Of a stretch of DNA of 18,255 nt, positions 14,285-18,255 are shown piece by piece (the stretch's first letter is position 1; each line of letters starts with the position of its first letter). Position numbers and translations under genes: made by a program. This stretch comes from Ruminococcus sp. CAG:254. Its GTDB lineage: Bacteria > Bacillota > Clostridia > Oscillospirales > Ruminococcaceae. The stretch is taken from NCBI GenBank assembly GCA_000433635.1, contig HF997882.1:10041-28295 (forward strand), read 5' to 3'. The notes below the pieces were generated by a model. The model was not told where the DNA came from, ran no database searches, and saw only the letters and a program-made list of their open reading frames with translations.

Positions 14285-15439
14285 ATGCAAAAGACGATTT
14301 TTCGTACAAAATCGACCATCCCTTGTCGGGATGATGCAGAATTGGCTTCCGAACAGACTTATCAGACTGCATTTACTGCATGGCAGGAACAGCCGGGCAA
14401 TGAATTTTCGTTTCGACAGCCGGGATCAACAACGCAAGCAGTTTTTTTAGAGGGAATGGGCTTACAGGAAGAAGAGCCAGCGGTTTTAGAACGGCGGGCA
14501 TTACAGCGAATTTCCAATCAACTTGGAATTTTATTTCTCCATCAGTTATTATCGCCCTATTTGGTATTGATTTTCTGTGTGGTTGTATTTTCTTTGTTGG
14601 GCGGTTCGCTCTCCTATTCTGTGCATGATAATGTGCTATATGGTTCTAACGATCTTGTTTTGATAACCATGATTTTGCGAAAAATTGTGCGGTTTGGAGT
14701 TCCGATTTTTATGGCAAAGCGGCTCTTGAAGATGCCAAAGGCCGTGACTTGCTGCCGACAAAAGACCGTGCCTTCTACTTGGATTCGGACGTTGGGCATT
14801 ACGATGTGTGTCTTTTTCGCATTTGGCATGATTCTCAATTTTTTGCCGGAATCCAGTATACACTACATTACCTTGGGGGCACTTTCCCATACAATTCTCT
14901 GTATGGATACCCAGCATCAGATATTCTACTTTATATTTGTGCTGATTTTCCGTCCGATTTTTGAAACGATGCTGTACAATGGCAGTATCATGCATGTGCT
15001 GCGGCAGTTTGGCGATGATACTGCTGTATTGCTGACCGCAACCTTTTCCGCATTGATGGCGGAGAATCTGGTGACGGGCATTTCAACCTTTGCCGTTTCC
15101 ATTTTGGCAGCCAGAGAAATTCTGCGGGATGAAAATATCTATGTGGGGCTGTTCTCTCGGTCGGTTTATTATACTTTGATGTTTGTGCTGTTTCATACAT
15201 CCATTTTCCGAAATAATGTGCCGATTCCAAATCGAATGCTTTGGATTTTAATTATTGGCATTGTTGGAATGTTGTTGGGTACTTTGGTGATTTGGAAAGC
15301 ACCATTTCAGGGAAGCAAACGGTTTTATTCCATTCGTTCTGCTGGAAAGTGCAGTTTAATCTTTTTGATACAGGCAAACTTGATGACGGTTTGTGTGTTT
15401 GTTTCGTTGGCACTTTCTGTCGTTTCTTTGATTTTGTAA
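14285..15439 (+). CDS. multi-pass membrane protein, CPBP/CAAX-protease-like with degraded motifs
   Basis: A 384-aa protein with a soluble N-terminal stretch (about 1-85) and roughly eight hydrophobic spans to the C-terminus. The segment FRPIFETMLYNGSIMHVLRQFG... ATFSALMAENLVTGISTFAVSILAAREILRDENIYVGLFSRSVYY has the layout of CPBP (CAAX protease/bacteriocin-processing) intramembrane enzymes. However, the EExxxR motif is E227-T, the FxxxH position lacks His, and the final HxxxN/D is not evident. It may thus be an inactive relative or an unrelated membrane protein; CPBP is inference. GAAAGGTGG lies eight bases before the start. It is divergent from the ArsR-type gene and 20 bp upstream of tadA, with which it is probably cotranscribed. 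Confidence 0.6.
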   Translation: MQKTIFRTKSTIPCRDDAELASEQTYQTAFTAWQEQPGNEFSFRQPGSTTQAVFLEGMGLQEEEPAVLERRALQRISNQLGILFLHQLLSPYLVLIFCVVVFSLLGGSLSYSVHDNVLYGSNDLVLITMILRKIVRFGVPIFMAKRLLKMPKAVTCCRQKTVPSTWIRTLGITMCVFFAFGMILNFLPESSIHYITLGALSHTILCMDTQHQIFYFIFVLIFRPIFETMLYNGSIMHVLRQFGDDTAVLLTATFSALMAENLVTGISTFAVSILAAREILRDENIYVGLFSRSVYYTLMFVLFHTSIFRNNVPIPNRMLWILIIGIVGMLLGTLVIWKAPFQGSKRFYSIRSAGKCSLIFLIQANLMTVCVFVSLALSVVSLIL

Positions 15440-15459
15440 TCGCAATCAGGAGGGCATAG

Positions 15460-15948
15460 ATGCAAGAACTTTATGTGCCGCAGGAACGTTATATGCGGCG
15501 AGCGTTGGAGTTGGCAGAATATGCGGCTTCTCTGGGAGAAGTTCCCGTTGGAGCAGTGGTGGTTCATAAGCCGATGAACCGGATTATCGGAGAGGGCTGG
15601 AACTTGCGAGAGTCTGGAAAATCTCCGCTGGCACACGCTGAAATCATGGCGATTGACCAGGCAAGCCGAACACTGGGCGGCTGGCGAGTGATTGACAGTG
15701 CAATTTATGTGACATTAGAACCTTGTCCGATGTGCTGCGGAGCAATTCTACATGCACGCTTAGACCATTTGGTTTTTGGAGCATATGACCCGAAAGGCGG
15801 TGCAGTGGCATCGGTAGAATCCATGTTTGATTTGCCGTATAACTATCACCCAACCATTGAAGGCGGATTTTTGCAGGAGGACTGTGCAACAGTTTTGACG
15901 CAATTTTTCCGAGAATTGAGAAGAAAGAAAAAAGAGCAGGCAAAATAA
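15460..15948 (+). CDS. tadA: tRNA-specific adenosine-34 deaminase
   Basis: A 162-aa cytidine-deaminase-fold enzyme that converts A34 to inosine in the tRNA-Arg(ACG) wobble position, which is essential in most bacteria. The zinc and catalytic motifs are complete: H59-A-E61 and P88-C89-P-M-C92. PVGAVVV is on the first strand, and ARLDHLVFGAYDPKGGAVAS follows. The basic C-terminal helix (FFRELRRKKKEQAK) is typical of TadA. AGGAGGG lies six bases ahead of the ATG. It begins 20 bp after the CPBP-like gene with no terminator between, so it is likely co-expressed. A weak hairpin near 15950-15975 may end the message. Confidence 0.96.
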   Translation: MQELYVPQERYMRRALELAEYAASLGEVPVGAVVVHKPMNRIIGEGWNLRESGKSPLAHAEIMAIDQASRTLGGWRVIDSAIYVTLEPCPMCCGAILHARLDHLVFGAYDPKGGAVASVESMFDLPYNYHPTIEGGFLQEDCATVLTQFFRELRRKKKEQAK

Positions 15949-16006
15949 CTGCAATTGAGCTGGCTCTTGCCATTTTAAACAACAAAAAATTCCCATCCAA
16001 CTTTTT

Positions 16007-16068
16007 AGACAGAGATTTGAACGGAATGGAACAGTGAATTTCCATGTATCCCGTTTGCATCTCTGTCT
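16007..16068. repeat. long three-tier inverted repeat between tadA and pdaA
   Basis: A perfect 10-bp outer stem (16007-16016 with 16059-16068) encloses AACGG/CCGTT (16020-16024 with 16051-16055) and TGGAA/TTCCA (16027-16031 with 16040-16044), with small internal loops. It is followed by ATACTATTTTTG, so it may act as a tadA terminator, an operator, or part of an RNA. It overlaps the putative sigma-G-like promoter of pdaA. Confidence 0.75.
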
Positions 16069-16074
16069 ATACTA
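16046..16074 (+). promoter_or_regulatory. possible sigma-G-type promoter of pdaA
   Basis: GTATC (16046-16050) and TATACTA (16068-16074) are 17 bp apart and approximate the sigma-G consensus (GHATR, about 18 bp, CATWHTA), with one mismatch in each box. In B. subtilis pdaA belongs to the forespore sigma-G regulon. No good sigma-A promoter is seen here. This is inference. Confidence 0.4.
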
Positions 16075-16075
16075 T

Positions 16076-16101
16076 TTTTGCAGCGTTTTTTTGCTGCAAA
16101 A
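16076..16101 (+). promoter_or_regulatory. hairpin abutting the pdaA ribosome site
   Basis: TTTTGCAGC (16076-16084) and GCTGCAAAA (16093-16101) form a perfect 9-bp stem around GTTTTTTT, ending one base before the AGGGAGGG ribosome site. It could affect translation or mRNA stability. Confidence 0.6.
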
Positions 16102-16113
16102 GGGAGGGAAAAC

Positions 16114-16857
16114 ATGAATCTGAAAAAAACCATTGCCGGCTGCTGTGCTCTGTTTCTGCTGTACAGTATGCCGCTGCATACAGCGGCACTGGATTCTACT
16201 TGTATCGGTTACGGACAGGGGAAAGCAACAGACAGTCAAAATTGTCCGCTGGATGCCCTTGCTTTCAATGAACGCTATGCAGAATACGGAGCATTTGCCA
16301 CAACACCTGACACCAGTCGCATTATTTTGACCTTTGACCAAGGCTATGAAAACGGTTACACGGCACAGATTCTGGATACCTTAAAGGAAAAACATGCCAC
16401 TGCAATTTTCTTTTTGACGGGCGACTATGCGAAAAAAGAAACTGCATTGGTAGAGCGAATGATTGCAGAGGGGCACGTTCTGGGCAATCACGGCATGACA
16501 CATGCCAGCCTGCCAAACTGTACGCAAGCGGAGGCGATGGAGGAAATCCAATCCCTGCATGATTATGTCCTACAAACGTATGACTATGAGATGCAGTATT
16601 TTCGCTGTCCGTGCGGAGAATATTCCGAGCAGGCGTTGCAGTGGGTGCAAGATGCCGGATACCAAACAGTATTCTGGAGCGGTGCGTATGTAGACTGGAA
16701 AACAGATGACCAGCCCAACCCAGATACTGCCTACGAAACACTGCTTTCGACTGCCCATGGCGGAGAAATTCTGCTGCTGCACTCGGTTTCTTCTACAAAT
16801 GCTGCCATTTTGGGCGATGTTATTGACGGCTTTCGGGCAGCAGGGTATACGGTTTAA
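16114..16857 (+). CDS. pdaA: polysaccharide deacetylase, PdaA-type (muramic-delta-lactam pathway)
   Basis: A 247-aa exported NodB-fold deacetylase. In B. subtilis PdaA removes the acetyl group from muramic acid so that cortex delta-lactam can form, which germination needs. A signal peptide (about 1-25, MNLKKTIAGCCALFLLYSMPLHTAA) directs it outside the membrane. Motif 1 is TFDQGYENGYT (73-83), the PdaA variant in which the second Asp of TFDDG is replaced. Motif 2 has H126 and H130 (NHGMTHASLP), motif 3 is RCPCG (164-168), motif 4 includes D194-W195, and motif 5 is LLLHSVS (H223). AGGGAGGG precedes the ATG at 16114; an upstream in-frame ATG at 16078 lies within a leader hairpin and is rejected. 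A more general peptidoglycan deacetylase is the alternative. Confidence 0.85.
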   Translation: MNLKKTIAGCCALFLLYSMPLHTAALDSTCIGYGQGKATDSQNCPLDALAFNERYAEYGAFATTPDTSRIILTFDQGYENGYTAQILDTLKEKHATAIFFLTGDYAKKETALVERMIAEGHVLGNHGMTHASLPNCTQAEAMEEIQSLHDYVLQTYDYEMQYFRCPCGEYSEQALQWVQDAGYQTVFWSGAYVDWKTDDQPNPDTAYETLLSTAHGGEILLLHSVSSTNAAILGDVIDGFRAAGYTV

Positions 16858-16901
16858 ATCTATGCAATCGATTTGAATTGAAAAACGAACGGAAAACAAG
16901 A

Positions 16902-16938
16902 AACCTGCGGTGCAGTTTTATGTCATCGCAGGTTTTTT
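16902..16938 (+). terminator. intrinsic terminator of pdaA
   Basis: AACCTGCG (16902-16909) and CGCAGGTT (16927-16934) form an 8-bp stem followed by T4-6, 45 bp after the stop. Confidence 0.88.
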
Positions 16939-16950
16939 CGAATCTGGAAA

Positions 16951-16983
16951 TAAAAACGCCGGCATCTAATAGAAGATACCGGC
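16951..16983 (-). terminator. intrinsic terminator of ireB
   Basis: GCCGG-ATC (16958-16966) pairs with GAT-CCGGC (16975-16983) with one mismatch. On the minus strand it is followed by GTTTTTA. It sits about 120 bp after the ireB stop and 12 bp from the convergent pdaA terminator. Confidence 0.8.
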
Positions 16984-17103
16984 GGAAAAATCGAAATTCC
17001 AATCTCTGCTTGTACGCAGAAAATTCGAACGATTGATATTTTTAGCGAAAAGAACGGTTGTCTGACTCTTGTACCAGTCTGGACAACGATATATGTTTCA
17101 CGC

Positions 17104-17349
17104 TTAGTGGTTCAGGTAAGATTTTACCAGTGCCTGTAAGAGTTCGTCCCGGTCAATGTGACGAATCAAACTCCGAGCATTGCCGTAGGTGGTTATGTAG
17201 GTCGGATCCTCTGACAGAATATAACCTACAATCTGATTCACTGGATTGTATCCTTTTTGTACCAATGCATCATAGACGGCAGTAAGCGTTTTTTTCATTT
17301 CGATTTCCTTTTCGTCATTTACAGAAAATGTCATGGTCTTGTCATACAT
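17104..17349 (-). CDS. ireB: IreB-family regulatory phosphoprotein (UPF0297)
   Basis: An 81-aa cytosolic protein of the IreB/UPF0297 (DUF965) family. The near-invariant core KGYNPVNQIVGYILSEDPTYITTYGNARSLIRHIDRDELLQALVKSYL (about 32-79) is complete, and the N-terminus carries MYDKTMTFSV. In Enterococcus faecalis IreB is phosphorylated on N-terminal Thr residues by the Ser/Thr kinase IreK and lowers cephalosporin resistance; here T5 and T7 are candidates. AAGGAGGGG eight bases upstream fixes the start at 17349, well inside a longer open frame. In most Firmicutes the gene sits next to ruvX and alaS; here it stands alone with its own promoter and terminator. Confidence 0.95.
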   Translation of the reverse strand: MYDKTMTFSVNDEKEIEMKKTLTAVYDALVQKGYNPVNQIVGYILSEDPTYITTYGNARSLIRHIDRDELLQALVKSYLNH

Positions 17350-17379
17350 AACTGATCCCCTCCTTATGGTGATTCTTCT

Positions 17380-17408
17380 ATTATACCTGAAATTTTGTAA
17401 TTTTACAA
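17380..17408 (-). promoter_or_regulatory. sigma-A promoter of ireB
   Basis: On the minus strand TTGTAA (17403-17408) and TATAAT (17380-17385) are 17 bp apart, about 30 bp before the start codon. Confidence 0.85.
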
Positions 17409-17540
17409 GGGCTTTCCGGAATTTTTCTGTTTTGTAGGATTCCAAACTCTATTTTTTGTACAATCTGCTGAACTTTTTCAAATGAATTTATCACAAAAAG
17501 AAAAATCATTCTAGAGCGAATGGTATTTTTTAGAAATATG

Positions 17541-17597
17541 TATTCCCCTTTCCAGAGAAAAGGGGAATGCTGTTTTTGATGCAGGAGCAAAAACAGC
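17541..17597. terminator. tandem perfect hairpins downstream of the DUF1540 gene
   Basis: Two adjacent perfect 10-bp stems lie directly against each other: 17542-17551 with 17559-17568, and 17569-17578 with 17588-17597. They end 25 bp after the DUF1540 stop. The first, read on +, runs into GCTGTTTTTG and resembles an intrinsic terminator. On the minus strand the pair may act as a 3' barrier, though the U-run there is poor. Confidence 0.6.
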
Positions 17598-17622
17598 AGG
17601 GGGGCTTTGCAGGGGATAAAAT

Positions 17623-17799
17623 TTATTCGCAGCAGCTCCGCTTTACAAAAGAGAAGCAGTCGGTACATTCCGGAACAGTCGGATTCGGTTCATGTGTGCC
17701 GATGGTGATGCTGTTCAGGCAGCAGTAGTTTTCTGTGCCCATGTTGTGCTTGCACTGGGTAACGGAACAGTGAATGTGGTCATTTTTCTTCATTTCCAT
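17623..17799 (-). CDS. DUF1540 small Cys-rich protein
   Basis: A 58-aa protein with the DUF1540 pattern. C11-x4-C16 (CSVTQCKHN), then C26-C27, C45-xx-C48 (ECTDCFSF) and a terminal C56-C57 are probably metal ligands. DUF1540 proteins are common in spore-forming Clostridia and Bacilli, and their function is unknown. The start at 17799 follows GAGG by nine bases; a much longer open frame to 17997 runs through a repeat-like hairpin segment and is rejected. A second in-frame ATG two codons on (MKKND) is possible. A TATAAT box on the minus strand about 65 bp upstream may be its -10 element, but no -35 is convincing. Confidence 0.88.
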   Translation of the reverse strand: MEMKKNDHIHCSVTQCKHNMGTENYCCLNSITIGTHEPNPTVPECTDCFSFVKRSCCE

Positions 17800-17972
17800 G
17801 GTGAAAATCCTCACTTTTATAAAGATTGTTCCACGGGGGAACAGGAATAGTTTGTGCGGAAAGTCGGAGATTATACAGGAGAGAAAGAAAAAGTTTGGAG
17901 CAGGTGGGTTGTAAGAATCGAGCCGCAGGCAACAAAAAAGTTTTTCGGTGCAGCAGTTTTTCAAAAATGCGC

Positions 17973-18012
17973 CGAGGTGTGGGCGAGTAGCCCACATTTG
18001 CGAAGCAAATTT
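17973..18012. repeat. pair of adjacent perfect hairpins, repeat-like
   Basis: TGTGGGC-gagta-GCCCACA is followed directly by ATTTGC-gaa-GCAAAT, both perfect. They lie upstream of the DUF1540 gene with no T-run of terminator type. The arrangement looks like a dispersed extragenic repeat, but a second copy is not visible in this window. Confidence 0.45.
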
Positions 18013-18089
18013 GATTTTGCAGTTTGTTTTTCCTGCTGCAATTGCAGTTTTTGAAACTTACAAATTCTCAATTCCACTATTTTTATGAA

Positions 18090-18255
18090 ATAAGTCGCAA
18101 ATTCGGACAAGGCAACGGGGCAATTGCAGCACGCTGGCAGGCAAAAGCAGGGGTGGAACCCCCTTTTGCCGGATGGTTCAGACTGTTTTCTCTAAGAGAA
18201 GTTGCTTCTAGGAATACCGCCCGAATCCGGTTCGGCAAGGCTGGGGCACATCCCC
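18090..18255 (+). ncRNA. candidate structured RNA, truncated by window end
   Basis: The gene-free stretch 17800-18255 becomes GC-rich and hairpin-dense here. A 13-bp hairpin lies at 18140-18170 (GGCAAAAG, 2-nt bulge, GGGGT/ACCCC, CTTTTGCC), another at 18188-18200, CCGAA/TTCGG at 18221-18235, and GGGG/CCCC at 18243-18255. ATTCGG (18101-18106) could pair instead with CCGAAT (18221-18226), enclosing the others. CAAGGC...GGGGCA occurs at both ends. SRP RNA, RNase P, tmRNA and common riboswitch cores were not recognised. The strand is uncertain. Confidence 0.42.

Noticed and set aside
17800..17997. Longer N-terminus for the DUF1540 protein
   Set aside because: It crosses the twin-hairpin segment and has no ribosome site; the DUF1540 length and the GAGG site fit 17799.
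18085..18255. SRP RNA, RNase P RNA or tmRNA at the right edge
   Set aside because: The SRP domain IV core, RNase P conserved cores and the tmRNA tRNA-like ends are all absent on both strands.
1..18255. CRISPR array, insertion sequence or prophage
   Set aside because: No regularly spaced repeats, transposase, integrase or phage structural genes are present; the 2[4Fe-4S] and GT4 similarities are ordinary protein paralogy.

Overview
The window reads as low-to-mid GC Firmicutes DNA of the class Clostridia, most likely an Oscillospirales/Ruminococcus-type gut anaerobe. The evidence is strong AGGAGG-type ribosome sites, consensus sigma-A promoters, RNase Y, an IreB-family protein, a clostridial 2[4Fe-4S] ferredoxin, a DUF1540 protein and a PdaA-type spore-cortex deacetylase. 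The taxon is an inference from gene content; no rRNA or tRNA gene is visible.

Region 1 (1-4970, + strand) is a surface-polysaccharide operon. It holds a 5'-truncated GDP-mannose 4,6-dehydratase, two GT4 glycosyltransferases joined by an ATGA overlap, a GDP-4-keto-6-deoxy-mannose reductase (RMD type), and a coiled-coil protein, and it is closed by a strong terminator. Dehydratase plus reductase would make a GDP-6-deoxyhexose, probably GDP-D-rhamnose, for the two transferases.

Region 2 (4970-9710) has a 52-aa protein of unknown role behind a promoter with an A15 tract, boxed in by two similar terminator hairpins. Two minus-strand genes follow: an 805-aa single-pass membrane protein of unknown function, and rny (RNase Y), which has a long hairpin-rich leader.

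Region 3 (10257-12079, +) holds a bacterial PH-domain protein and an FkbM-type methyltransferase, closed by a terminator.

Region 4 (12080-12660) looks intergenic. It nevertheless carries two near-perfect sigma-A promoters, each followed by its own intrinsic terminator. These define two small transcripts of about 215 and 95 nt that could be small RNAs or carry micro-ORFs, including a 54-codon ORF coupled by ATGA to a 15-codon ORF.

Region 5 (12665-14030, -) has a lipoprotein, a small ferredoxin and an ArsR/SmtB-type repressor with an intact alpha-5 metal site. Divergent from the repressor is a multi-pass membrane protein resembling a CPBP protease with degraded motifs, followed closely by tadA and then pdaA. 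The pdaA gene has a possible sigma-G-type promoter and a hairpin just ahead of its ribosome site.

Region 6 (16900-18255) has minus-strand ireB and DUF1540 genes. At the right edge there is a gene-free, hairpin-rich, GC-raised segment that looks like part of a structured RNA.
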